Shown piece by piece: positions 35,921 through 48,315 of a DNA stretch of 64,000 nucleotides. A model generated the notes under the pieces. That model did no database searches. It was not told the origin of the DNA and saw nothing but the letters and a program-made list of their open reading frames with translations. This stretch comes from Epiperipatus broadwayi (Eukaryota; Onychophora; Udeonychophora; Euonychophora; Peripatidae). The stretch is taken from the NCBI GenBank assembly GCA_028023455.1, contig JAQFVV010006710.1:1-64000 (forward strand), given 5' to 3'. The first letter of the stretch is position 1. Each line of letters opens with the position of its first letter. The translations under genes were made by a program, and so were the position numbers.

Positions 35921-36195
35921 ATAATGTTAAGCAGTTGCTGCTGGGAGCTGCAACTGTTTGAAAATTAACATGAGTGGCTAGGAAGACCCCAACTTTTCTG
36001 TCTCCTGCAAAAGAATGGTGACCTTTCACCCACTGCAAATCATCATCATCACTGCAGAATGGAGGAGACCAGCTTCCAAAGAAGACATGGGAAGACAATC
36101 TATTCAGCAGAGCAGCAGTGCCTATTTCAAATGATGAACAACTCAACCTAGAAGAAGACTAGTAACATTTCTTCTCCACAGAGCTCTATAAATAA
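35921..36195. other. Less AT-rich island of unknown origin
   Basis: Starts near TGTTAAGCAGTTGCTGCTGG and is clearly richer in G+C than its surroundings. A TATA-like CTCTATAAATAA lies near 36183 and AATAAAG near 36289, so part of a solo LTR is possible. The right end was not found and no target duplication could be shown. No reading frame looks coding. Confidence 0.35.
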
Positions 36196-36777
36196 TTTCT
36201 TTTAAAATTCCTAATATATTCTTTAAACTAGCTATCTGTAATGAACGTTCATAACTTATAATTCTCAGTTAATTAAAACTCTGTAAAATAAAGTCTCTAA
36301 ATATAGTTATAACTGTAATCATCTTGCCTATAAATATAAATTTAAAGTAATTTCTCTTCAAATGTAATAACTGTAATCAGTTATTATTTAACTTTTGCAA
36401 TCTATAGCCATGCCTATTTTGATTTTATTTTATGCTTAATTTATATGTTATGATAAGCCATAATTTTAATATAGAGAATAATCAATTTAATAAACTTTCA
36501 TAACAGACAATTAAAAGCTCTCTCATGTAACTTTTTTCATCACTTTTTTAGCTGACAGAAATCACTCCTTTGAAATCTATTCTAAGAGATGACAACAGAC
36601 TATTACATGCTCAGTGTTATCTAGATTTAATTAGTTAATATGTATTAGTTTGTTTATTAAGGTTTGTGAATTATTAATATATATCTTAGTTAGATACAGG
36701 CAGGAATGATACTTAAAGGCATGTTGTAATAATTAAATTTGTAAAGCACATACTCATTATGTAAAGTAATATATATA
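36196..36777. other. Gene-free AT-rich stretch
   Basis: Nothing recognised beyond the AATAAA-like signal noted for the island before it. Confidence 0.5.
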
Positions 36778-37258
36778 TTAAGGCTACAACCCCAAGACCA
36801 TGTGCCTGATAAACGGCAGTAGGGACCTCTACAAATCTTAACACAAGATTTATTTAAAAGACAAGAGTGGCCTCTTTTATCTTCAATCTACTTTTTAAAT
36901 ATATAGGGGAATTTAAAGCATTTTGATTTGAGAGTGTAAGGCTATTAAATACCTCATTGATTAAGTCAACAATTTTTATAACAAGCTAACATTTGTGAAA
37001 TCTTTTGATTTACAATGAGTCAGTATTGAGATCTTATGCTTAGAAATCTTTTAAGATAATATAGTTGTGGACTTAATCAGTGAGGTATTTAATAGCCGTA
37101 CACTCTCAAATCAAAATGCTTTAGATCCTTCTATATATTTAAAAAGTAGATTGAAGATAAGAGTGGCTGCTCTTGTCTTTTAAAGAAATCATATGTTAAG
37201 ATTTGTAGAAGTCCCTACTGTTGTTTTCAGGTGCATGGTCTTGGGAGTGTAGCCTTAA
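36778..37258. repeat. Fold-back element, family B
   Basis: Left arm about 36778-36970 starts TTAAGGCTACAACCCCAAGA. Right arm about 37067-37258 ends GGGAGTGTAGCCTTAA and mirrors the left along its whole length. The spacer is about 96 bp. It sits in a TA run, so a target duplication cannot be read. A single arm occurs at 3488-3616. Non-coding; could extrude as a hairpin of about 190 bp. Confidence 0.9.
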
Positions 37259-38579
37259 TATATATTACTTAAAGGCATGTTGTAAATGTCATAATGCCTA
37301 AAATTTGCTTTCTCCTTCCTAGTTTATTATATGAAATATACAGATTCAATATTTCTAAACTAGCTTGCTATTAATGAACTCCTCTTAGCATGTTTAAAAT
37401 ATGCTAATTTGAGAATTGGGTCAAGATAGCTTCATTGAATAAAACTATAGATTTTTGCACATTTAAATTTATCTTTAATTATAGTAGTATTTTATAAGCA
37501 TTAAAATGTGTTTTTACTAAAACTATATGTGTATTTACACCTTGCTATGCTTGCTTTCTAAATGGACTTATGGTGATACACCATTCCATTATTTAGTTCA
37601 GACAGCTGTATTTAGAACTTGAACATGAGGGTCCAGAACTCTTTTAAAGCTGCTCTGACACCCCAAACTAAGTTTCTTTATTATGCTAGCAAGTAATATG
37701 GTCCAAGGAAACCAAGTACCATAGTATCAGAAGCTTTGTTACAGTAACCAGTTCATTCCACCTTGTTATTAAGCTTCAGCATTAGTCTGAGCATGGAATC
37801 TGGTTCACTTAGGGAATCTGTATATAGCGCATATTTATTGCTCACAATTAATATATTAGAATGAATCAATTAATGTTTTATCATATGTCATCTCTGTAAC
37901 AATTGGCTTCACAGTAGCAAACCTATAAATAGTTGGCATAACATATATACATAGGCATGACTATTGATTGCAGATAGTAAATTACAATAATAATATGTAT
38001 AAAGTGCATTTTTAAAGATGATACTTTTATAACCTAAATCATCTCATCATTGTTGTAACACCTGTGCATGTAAAACCTAATCAATGCACATCTGTTGTTC
38101 TTGTATTAATTAGTTTACTTAATTTATTAAAGATATTAAAATTATAATACTGTTTAGTGTTATCTTTCACAATCCATTTCAAATCATTCTGAATCCATTC
38201 AAATTAGTATTAATTTATTGATATATATATATATGCATTCATTTATTTAGCCATAAGCATGTGTTTATTTAATATTATTAATTATTTATCAGACATTCCC
38301 TAATCTCATGTTCTACCCTTTTCTATGCCAGCTCGCAAAGAAAATTGAAACCGAAGGTAACCTCATAAATGTCATCCATAGGGTATTAAATCCTGGAGCA
38401 CTGGTAAAGGAGTTGAAATGTGGTCAGATTCGAGGTCTCAACCTCTCATCTGGATCAGCTCTAGTGTAATTTGCCAGAACTCTGGACTTTGTTGTGTAAA
38501 TGTACAAATATGACCATTACAATATATATATATATCAATGATATAATATAAAATATCCTTATATAATGACAATAATTTA
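37259..38579. other. Gene-free stretch
   Basis: Two less AT-rich patches, about 37540-37830 and 38310-38520, carry no recognised frame or inverted repeat. They are probably old repeats of unknown type. Confidence 0.45.
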
Positions 38580-39060
38580 CAATTACGATGTGATGCAATG
38601 TGCTATGGCTTCTTTTACAGGAATCTTTCAGCCACTATGCTGGGAAAAACTTATTAGCCACCTTCCTTTCCCATTCCATTCCCCATCCTATATTTTCCCC
38701 ATATTTTTCTCTATCCTGCTCCATCCCATTTCCACATCATCATTTTTGTCCGCTCTATGACCTTTTTACCTAGATCTTCCTTATCTTTTTCAAATGCAAC
38801 ATAAAAACCAAAAACTCATTTTCTGTATAATCACTTTGTTTATATTTATTTTCTCACAATTTCATTATTTGTATTCTTTCTGTTTGCAAGCATTTACATT
38901 CAATTAGTAGATGCCTAATATTTTCCATACCTTCCTTACATAATTTGCAGACTAAATCACTCACATTTATGTGTATATTCTCTTGTTCCTATTCAAGTCT
39001 TAAACAGTAAACTACTTTCCGTGCTACATGCATACATAGCGGTATCTATCTTTATATATA
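38580..39060 (-). pseudogene. 3' end of the non-LTR element also present at 15840-17455
   Basis: On the minus strand the sequence matches the end of the plus-strand element. GTGGCTAATAAGTTTTTCCC here corresponds to GTGGCTAACAGGTTTCTCTG at 17371. GAAGCCATAGCACATTG corresponds to 17430. ATTGAATGTAAATGCTTGCA corresponds to 17119. Order and spacing agree. 5' truncated; the more distant RTE-like fragment starting at 40440 appears to be a different family. Confidence 0.75.
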
Positions 39061-40439
39061 TAAAATTACTTATAACTTATTAAAACCATACAATATTTTT
39101 AAGGCATTAAAAAAACCCTGTATAAATGTATATTGCATAACCATTTATTCATTTATCATTACCCAATTATTAGTCAAATTAATTGATGTTTTAGATGTGT
39201 TCATAGAATTCTTTTTGTTATAATTAATGTAATTGGTTTCATATATCTTCCTTCTTTTAAGTTTTTTAATATAATTTAAAGAGCTTATCTATTTTATGTT
39301 GTATTTTAAATAATGAATATATAATGCAGACCTATCATCTATATATAATATTAAGAACAAACTGAATTTATTTTGAGAATGAGAATTTAAAATGAAAATT
39401 AATGTCCATCGTAAAAACTTTTTATCAATTAAAAATATCTTTTATTTTTCTTATATTATAGAACTATTTTGGCAAAAAATAAATTAGCTAATTTAAGTCA
39501 TATTTTGAAAAATTTATAAAAGAATTTAAAAAAAAGGTAAATTTTGATAAATTTCCTATTATTTTATCATATAATATGAAATAATTCGTCTAAAACAGGT
39601 GTTATAAAATTAATATAGTGATAATTGTAAATTATTTGTCAGTGAAGTTATATTCTGTCTATTGTGGCATTATGAAATTAATAAAATTACATAAAAGTGT
39701 TATTTATCTATCACTGTTTATTGACCAGTCTTTCAGAATACATTATTACTTTCTATTAATCAGACCAAGCTAAATCATGGAGCTAAGGCACTAAAAAAGC
39801 CAATATAAAACTAATAATAATGATCCAATAAAGTATGTTCCAAATTTTTAATTATTTTTTCCAAGCTATAAATAATAATTAGGTCTAAATATCTTGATAT
39901 AAGTAAGTCAAAAAGCATTCTAATAGAATGCTGACAATTTAAATATTTTAAGAGAATGGTTAAAACTAAATTGAATATTGAAGCCAAAGCTATCTTCGAA
40001 AACAGAACCTTAACGAATGTTCAATATTTCTTCAAGTAGCAGAGCCAGAAGATTGAAAATGTAAGAAAAAAATTCATAAAAAAATCCACCAAATTTTTAT
40101 GATAAATTAAAGTTAAACAAAGAAGTAATGTTATTAATATTACTCTCCCATTAGAATCTATAATTAGCTTTAAATAAAATTAGGAGAAAAATAGATTGCA
40201 TAAACATTGGTTAAATTAAGATATTAGTCTCTTATTAAAAGCAATTCAACAATTAGAAAATACTTCAACAAAGACAAACGAGAAAAGAAATGGAGAAAAG
40301 TTTTTTTTTTTTCTAAAATCATTTGATCCAGTCATTTCAGTTCTTTTCTTCCTACAGTTTTAAACCTTTTTAATAGAGGAAATTGACTCTAGAGGATTAT
40401 TAATGAAATGTTTATATTAGAAGATAATTGAAACTTTTA
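39061..40439. other. Gene-free AT-rich stretch
   Basis: Lies between two minus-strand retrotransposon fragments. No motif of either could be followed into it. Confidence 0.5.
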
Positions 40440-42540
40440 GTATAATAAAATATGATATCATCATTCCAGACCAATGGTTCAATACAATCAAGTGTCTGCA
40501 TTGTCTTTCCAATTATTTCCTGTTTAGTCTATCTCCTAAAAATGTTGAGCAAATATGAACTGACTTTTTTCCATTCTTTAATGTCATATCCGGTTCACTT
40601 TTTTGTTTATGGTTGTCAATCATTCTACATATATGACTAAACAATAGTAATTCAGTTTTTTATACAACTTTTACTGGAAACTCTTTACATCTATCGATCT
40701 GTAGTAACTTCTTGTAGCATTAAATTGCTTCTCATAAATATTTTGTCATGATTCCTGTTTAACTAATGCTTAATTCCCTAATAAATATAAATGAGTCCAA
40801 TTCTTCTAATTTGATTTGTAAGCTGATGATTTTACTTTTCTAAATCCTATTTTTACTTTGGAGACATGTTCTTGCTGTAGCCAATTTTTAATTTATTTAC
40901 TTTAATAATTAATATTATTAATAATATTCCAAAATACATAAAACTTTTTGCTTGTCTAATTTATTTCTATAAATATTGATTTTTTTCTTCATTTTATATT
41001 TCCAAATCATTAAATTTATATTTAAAATTTCTAATGTGGATTTTAGAGGCTTTTTTTTAATTATCATTATCATGCTATATGCACATTTTAAATTATTAAT
41101 TTTCTATCCATGCATTGGTAATTTTTTGCCTTTATCTTATCCATTATTCTTCAGATAACTCATGAATATGCTTTGGTGAAATTACGTCTCTTTGTCTTAT
41201 TCATTTCCAATTTTAAACAGTTCCAGTTTTTCTTTATAATCTCACAATTTTTTGAATTATCACTGATTTATATTGATTATTCCATATGATTTGAATACTT
41301 CCCAAATCACTTTTTGAACACTGCTATTGGAGACTTTTTGGGATCTACAAAATTCAAATTTTCTTCCTTTTTATCAAGTTTTCTCTGTAAAGATGTAGTG
41401 TGATAATATCTGTTGCATATTATTCTTATCTTTTTATTTGCCAAGAGTTTCTTCATCTGGACCCATAACCTTTCATTTATAATGTTCATCAAAACTTTTT
41501 CTACACTGCTAACCAGTGCACTGAATTTTTCATTTTCATATTCTGTCTTGTTCTCTTTTTGTAGATTGACACTAATGTTTGGCTTTAGTTATTATGCATT
41601 TTTTCTATATGTTTTATAATCTGTAAACTTTTTGAAATAAAATATTCTCACCACATCTGATGCCCCCCCCCCCCCATAATTTTACCATCTCAGTGCTCTT
41701 ATTCTTCTTCAAATTATTCATTGCTCTTTCTAATTTCTTTCAATAAAATATAATCATTAATTTCTCTAAAATAATGGTACAATTTTGCTTTATATAATTC
41801 TTGAACTGTATTCTAATAAATGCTTTAAAATTTCATTCTTGCTGTTGAGCATTTTTTCATGTTCACATTTTATTATCCTCTATTCTAATTATAATTTTTG
41901 ATGACATTTTGTTATCCTTGCAGATATATTTTAATAACAACTTCCCCAAACTTTTATTAACGTCAAATTTTTTATTTTACCTTTAGTACTGAATAATATT
42001 TTTTTCATTATTTCTACCTCTACTATCTTAGTCAAATATCTTTACTTCTGATATTGAGTTTTATTATATTTTTTTAACCTTTATCTGGATGTTTGAAATT
42101 ACTAATCTGTAGTCTGAATCCATGTCTGCTACACAGATTTTCTGTATATTAATATTTTATGTCTATTAATATCACATCTAAAATGTTCTTTGTTTCTCAG
42201 TTATTTATTGTCCAATTTATTTTCTGTAGTGATTCTGTAGAAATTTTATATTGCAAATTGCTATATATTTTAAAGCAAATTATATATATTTAAGATAATT
42301 TTTTACTTTCTAAAATTATATTTTTCTATAACTTATTTGATCTACTTGTATCATTTCTACTCTTAATTTTCAATCTCTGTTAATGATAATATATGTCTTT
42401 ATAAAATAAAATATAAAACAATGTATTTGATATTTTAAAAAAGTATATATATTTTTTAATTAAGAAATTTTTGTATTTACAGAAGTTGTTCTGAGGTTTT
42501 CAACCAGAAAGACTTCTTCATAATTTGTTAATGTGGGAGT
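40440..42540 (-). pseudogene. RTE-like non-LTR retrotransposon, endonuclease end and reverse transcriptase, decayed
   Basis: Pieces read on the minus strand, from 42300 downward. ILDVILIDIKY then VADMDSDYRLVISNIQIKVK fits the end of the AP endonuclease, with SDYRLV for SDHR. MNNLKKNKSTEMVKLW (about 41715) fits the K-K-N-K-S/A-x-G region. The 61-residue frame 41307-41492 leads to LNFVDPKKS, in the place of FVD..KAFD. About 41205 IRQRDVISPKHIHELSEE fits VRQGD.ISPKLF. About 40950 KSFMYFGIL fits the FVYLG motif. About 40600 LLLFSHICRMIDNHK fits the C-terminal LFGHI.RM block. All in the right order, in several frames, with many stops. A 13-bp C-run (poly-G on this strand) lies near 41665. Not functional. 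Confidence 0.75.
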
Positions 42541-42765
42541 GATAAAAATAGAAATTGGGGGGGAGGGGATTTGGAATGTTAACTGCTACTATGTCTGCTA
42601 AAATTAATAAATTTTGTACTGAATTTCTTGTCTATTAAAATGGCAATAGTAATAAAGTATTAGAAGATATTTTTATATTTTATTAATAATATATTCAAGA
42701 TTTGAAATGCCAGGAACTCTTATACCTGGAGCCTAATTGTAAGGCCTAATTGTAAGTATAGGGGA

Positions 42766-42913
42766 TTTGAACTCAGACTTTCAAGCCCCTTTACTATCCA
42801 GACTACTATTTATTATTTAGCTTTTCTGCATGTGTGTGGTCATGTGTATCAGTAGTATGAGTTAATGTGAATAGTGAAGTGGCTTGAAAGTCTGAGTTCA
42901 AATCCCCTATATT
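42766..42913. repeat. Short fold-back, family A relative
   Basis: TATAGGGGATTTGAACTCAG at the left and CTGAGTTCAAATCCCCTATA at the right are exact inverses. The ends match the copy at 47750-48315. The right half contains GAGTTCAAATCCCC, close to a pol III box B. Just before it, GCCTAATTGTAAG is duplicated (about 42731-42757). Confidence 0.8.
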
Positions 42914-44641
42914 TAATAATATATTTCTAATGAACTTTTTTTTACTATAAAATTGGAATTTGTTTAATTTTTTTATTGTGAAAGAAGGATTTAAAAGATT
43001 AAAGTTGTGTTTATTGAATTTAAATCAAAGTTTCTTCCTAGCTTGAAGAGTTGCATCTTTTATTTATAAATGTAGAGAACTGTGCTATATTTGTAAATTA
43101 TTATTACTAATACTGAGGAATTATGCAGCTTAGTAAAGTGTTAAGAAGAATTAAATCAGAATAGATTTACTTTTATTTAAAAAAGCATTACTTAATATAT
43201 ATATCTAATGATATACAAATTCAATTTTACAAAAAAAAAAAATAGAAACTGAATGAAAAACGGGGAGAAAATACATTTCAAGCCGAACAATTTTAAAAAT
43301 AATTAGTAAAGTGACTTAAATGTCATGTTTTATTATGATTTTTTTTTAAAGAGAGAAATTTAAAAGCATATATATAATAATTTCAGTGCATTATATATAT
43401 ATTGTAACGGCCAAAAATAAATATGTATAACACATGTTGGGAAAGTTAACTTTATATGTGAATAACTTACAGCATGAAACACTTATTTTATTTTATGTAG
43501 CATGGTGAATCATAAACTTATAAAAAGACTAATAAAATATGAAACATGAGAAAGAAAATTCAAAAATGTTTTTTTTTATTATATCCAGACTAACAAATAT
43601 TTATAATTCTTAAGCATCGTATAAGCCGGACTATCTAAATAACATGTACCATGCTATACTTTTCCTTCCATTATATATAAGCCCATGGTAAGCAATATAT
43701 TGGAAATATAAATCCTAAGATGGAATCTTAATTACTACTTCAGCTGAATTAAAATTTATGATGTACTACAAAATACTTGACCTTAAATAATTATTACATA
43801 TGTCTTATAAATGATAAATTAAGATGTGTAATTAGGTGAATTGATATGTGTAAATTGAAATATTTTAATAGAAATTTATAAATTGCATAATTCGTAATTT
43901 AACTAATGCATATTCTCTATTAGTTTGACCAAAAATTAATAGATAAAATAATTGTTTTTGTTAAATAAATTAATGTACGTTAAAAATACATCATAACCTT
44001 TACACATATGAATTTATTTCAGGACAAATACATTCATATTAATTCATATGTTTTAATCATTCATCATTTAGGTTGTGTATTCTGTGCACTATACTATTTG
44101 CAAACTGATAGAAATATTGACATAAATTTTCAAATATTCATTTACATTTGTATTGCAAATTAAAATATTCTCTTTGATATAAATAAATCATACAGATCAA
44201 ATGTGTAATCCTAAATATATTAAATTTTATAAAACAATTGTCTCTTAATTGATATTATCTTTATATTGTGATATCAGATATAATTCAGTGCCAAACTTTT
44301 AAAAGGTTTGATGTTAGAAATATGTTTATCCTACTTTTGACTCATAGGTCGAAACCGGTCTGGGGATGGGGACAATCCAAGATAAAATTGATTTGAATGC
44401 CTTCTCTTGTAGTAGCATTTATCAAAAAAGCTTGCTTAGAGCTCATTAGCATGCTCTTAATTTTACATATTTGTAAGTGCAAGCTATATATAAGTCATAT
44501 GACATCTGACTTTTTATTATATATATTATTTAATTTGAAAGTAAAATTAATATTTAATAATTCTTTAATATAATTAAAATATACTTTGGTCTAATTAAGA
44601 TATAACACATGTATGAAGTTTTATATTTATGTTATTTTTTA

Positions 44642-44731
<90 letters not shown>

Positions 44732-46101
44732 TTGAAAGCAACTACCTAATTTATTTATAAATTATTTAAAACAATATATATATATATTTCTAAACTAGCA
44801 AATAAATAAAATAGTAAAAACATTTTTTATTCTTATTAAATTCTTTTATTGTATATACTTTATTTACCTGATGATATTCTTCAATCTTCAGCCCAATTTT
44901 TTGTAAATGAGTATATAAATTACCAATTAACAAATAAAATTGATACCCAACTTACCAATTGTTCTTTGATTATATTGAAGGTTAGACATAAGAGAGATCC
45001 ATGAAAAGTTTTGATTAACCTTCAGTTCCTTTTTAAACGCAGCCAAGAAAATTTATCTTTACATCTCTACTATAGATAACTTGCAATAAGATTGATGATT
45101 GCCAAATAAATAAAATATTTTGAATCTTTTATAAGAAAAGAAAAATAAGAATCCGAATTAATTGCAATTTTTAAAAAAAATCTTTTATTAGAAATACTAG
45201 ATAATATTATGTAATACATTTAATTTTTTACATATTAAATTTTAAAATAATAATTAATTAACCAGATTTATGAATATTATTATAATATTTTTTTTTATAA
45301 TAACTTCATTAATTAATCATATATTTTATTATTATTACTATAAATAAATATATAAAATTGCTAATATAAATAAATGTATGAAATTATTGATGGTGTGTGT
45401 ATGATTGCACTAATATACCATCACATGTTACTTACATCTGTTCAGCAATTATTCTGATCTTGTATTGAGGATTAAAATTGTGTCCTTATATTTTATTATT
45501 GTATAACCATGTTGGCATTGGGTTTTGCTATGCTGCTTTCTCTAAAGATTTAATGATTTTTGTTTTCTATTTTTTTGTTTTGTTTATAATTATTTCTTTA
45601 TTTCACTAATGTATTAGAATAAGATTTTCTGTTTCAATAAATACTCTCATATATATGTAATACTTTAATATTAAAACTAATGAAATTTTTACAATAGGTA
45701 TTTGGAATACTATTTCTGGGTATGCTGTAGTTAGAGGGCAGTTAAATTGGCTAATGTAATAGTTACACGAGTCTTAATTTTCATTAAAAATGATAGCTGA
45801 TTTTCTTTATAAGTATTTTTATTGGTACCAATTGGTTTCAAAATTTGAATTAAATTTACAATCAAATATACTGAGATAAATTTTGGCTATCTCAATATCT
45901 AACTTTTGTGCAAATATATTACTTTGGGAAAGTGCAAGCCTAATTTAGCCGTTACATTTTGTTTTATATAAATACTGTATTATATCTACATACATAAATT
46001 AATAAATTTGTGTTTCTTATATTGGCCAAGTTTATAAACAAATTAAAAAATATTTACTTTGTAGTTGGAATTGTTATCAATCTGTAAAAAAAATTTATAT
46101 T
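42914..46101. other. Gene-free AT-rich stretch
   Basis: No coding motif. 44351-44367 reads GAAACCGGTCTGGGGAT, a core also found in the composite at 59.7-60.8 kb (GAAACTAGTCTGGGGAT). Otherwise filler and the ATT microsatellite. Confidence 0.5.
44642..44731. repeat. ATT microsatellite
   Basis: About 30 ATT units with one 1-base phase break near 44670. Confidence 0.97.
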
Positions 46102-46707
46102 ACAAATGTTATAGTCCTCCCTTCTCTCAGAAGTGGACTATTTCAGACTCCTCCTTATCTGATCGGATTAAGCATTGTTTGCCACAGGTCAGTAGGTTGA
46201 TGTATAGCTAAAACATACAAGCCAATAAACAACAATGCTTGCTGAATCCGAATGTTTTCAACAAGGTCAGGGATCTGGCTTTAAATAGTCAGCCTTTTGT
46301 GAGAATCAGGGTAGAATGTCTGTCTAACCTGAAAAGACTGTATACATACTCCCAGGGAAGCTCTACTAACCTGAACAGCAGTCAGCATTCCCACTAATAG
46401 CAATACACTATTTATCCATGCAGCTAGGCATGCTGCTAAGACTACTGTTGACTCAATGAAAGCTGTCTTGTACATCTGGAAGAGTCATTCTCCCTACCCA
46501 TGAGGCAAGCTCTCAGGTGTAGCTGGAAGCGGTAGAACCACAAGACTCTGATTCAAGAGTTCCAGTATAACTATTGTTTATTGTATATATACTATATAAT
46601 TTATTGTATATAGTTGTGAATAATAAATATTATATTAATTGTAATATTGGTATTAGGATTAATTTCTGTAGGTTGGGTCTGTAATCCAAACCAAACATAA
46701 CAACAAG
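46102..46707. mobile_element. Solo LTR of an LTR retrotransposon
   Basis: LTR 46107-46702 (596 bp) starts TGTTATAGTCC and ends CAAACATAACA, so its ends form the inverted pair TGTTAT/ATAACA. Flanks ACAAA (46102-46106) and ACAAG (46703-46707) match at four of five positions, as expected for an old 5-bp target duplication. Inside are a less AT-rich body, a TTTAAATA-like box near 46280 and an AATAAATATT signal near 46620. There is no internal region or second LTR, so it arose by recombination between LTRs. Gypsy or BEL/Pao type cannot be told apart from this alone. Small frames inside it are not genes. Confidence 0.75.
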
Positions 46708-47749
46708 AACAATACTAAATCTTAAAACTGTTGTCAATCATTACTTACTTTGTTTTATTAATTAAAAACTTTAAAAAAAAATCAATTTTCTTTCATGAAG
46801 TCTTGTTTCTTATTCTCTTATCTGTAACCCCTTCCCCCAGATTGATCTAATTAAAAATTTGATAAATATATAATTACTGCCTTTTCTGAGTTAAAAAAGT
46901 AATCACTGGTGGTTAATTAAACAAAATTCTTGGAAAATGAGTGGGCTAATCAATTAAATTTAATGCTATAAAAGACACAGCACAGAATTATATATTTTTA
47001 TTCTTATTTTACAATCTACTCTGATCCACTTTATTCTGCTTGTATTTTACCATATCCTGCTATATGATGAATCCAGAACTTTTTTGAATAGTCAAGATAA
47101 AAATTATGAGCTGCCTAAACACTGGGAAAACGGAATTCATTCTCTACTATGACCCTATAGCCATTGAATGTTTAACTTTGCTTTCTGATTGACAGTCAAC
47201 ATAAGCCAACTACTACCAATAAACAAACTATTGAAGAAATGCATGTCTCAATGTTAATGAAGCAATTTCAGGACCAACTCTCTCTATCAGACTTATAAAA
47301 ACAGTAAAAGAAGACATGGGAAATACTATCTACATGTTTACATACATATGCATTTATATAATTCAACTTTCTGAAAAATAGTATCACTTTATCCACTCAT
47401 CTCTGGACTTGAGATAAAACTTTTTTATGAACTGTTTTATTAAGGTATACTAGCAAGTCAATGATGTATATAAGAAAGGGAGTAATTTTATATTTATACC
47501 TGGTGTATTTTGTAAATGGTTTTATTTATATTATTATATTTTTTGTATTATTGTTATTAATGTTTCTATTTTAACCTCTATTGTATTTGATTGCTGATAG
47601 TTTGTTTTAATAATATAAACTAATTGGTTTCCTAGAGTTTAATTTTTTTCTCCTGTAAAGTTATTTCTAATGAAAAGTTTTAATAATAATAAAAAAGTTT
47701 TAAATTATATAGATTTGATTTTGTAGGTGCTATATGTAATCATTAGTAA
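46708..47749. other. Gene-free stretch
   Basis: Nothing recognised. Confidence 0.55.
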
Positions 47750-48315
47750 TATATAGGGGATTTGAACTCAGACATTCACATGATCCTCAACCATCCATGC
47801 CATCTCATACCATGGATACACTTGAACATACACATGTCGAAAAAATAAATAATCACCAATATATGTATCTTGTGCTAAACCAGCACTCATCAGTTGGAAT
47901 GCTTGGAACTCATTTATGTCCTGTACATGAGGGGTCAGAATGACTTGTGATAATATGGATTGGATGAGAGGGTTGGGACTAAGGTGGGTTTTGAGTGTTC
48001 CATCATCATATTTTCAATGAAATGGATGGCTCAAGAGTTGTGGGGTGGAGTAGTTTGAAGCCTGTCCATTAAATTATGAAGATTGGCTATCTTAATATAA
48101 GCTGATCTTTAATTGTATATATGTGTGGAGATGATAATCTGGACTAACTGATGAGTGTTGGTTTTGCATGAAATACGTATATTGGTGATTATTTATCTTT
48201 TCAACATGTGTGTGATCAAGTGTATCAGAAGTATGAGATAGCATGGATGGTTGAGGGTTATGTGAAAGTCTGAGTTCAAACCCTCTATACATTACATATA
48301 AAGGTGCAGGTATAA
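47750..48315. repeat. Fold-back element, family A
   Basis: Left arm about 47750-47895 begins ATATAGGGGATTTGAACTCA. Right arm about 48105-48310 is its inverse and ends CTGAGTTCAAACCCTCTATA. The spacer contains GGCTCAAGAGTTGTGGGGTG, whose inverse matches the spacer of 21428-21960. The two copies therefore share a family but carry the spacer in opposite orientations. Confidence 0.85.

Noticed and set aside
38310-38520. Possible host exon in a less AT-rich patch
   Set aside because: No sustained open frame with protein-like composition and no convincing splice sites; more likely an old repeat.
46281-46475. 64-codon minus-strand frame
   Set aside because: Lies inside the solo LTR; no domain and no other support.
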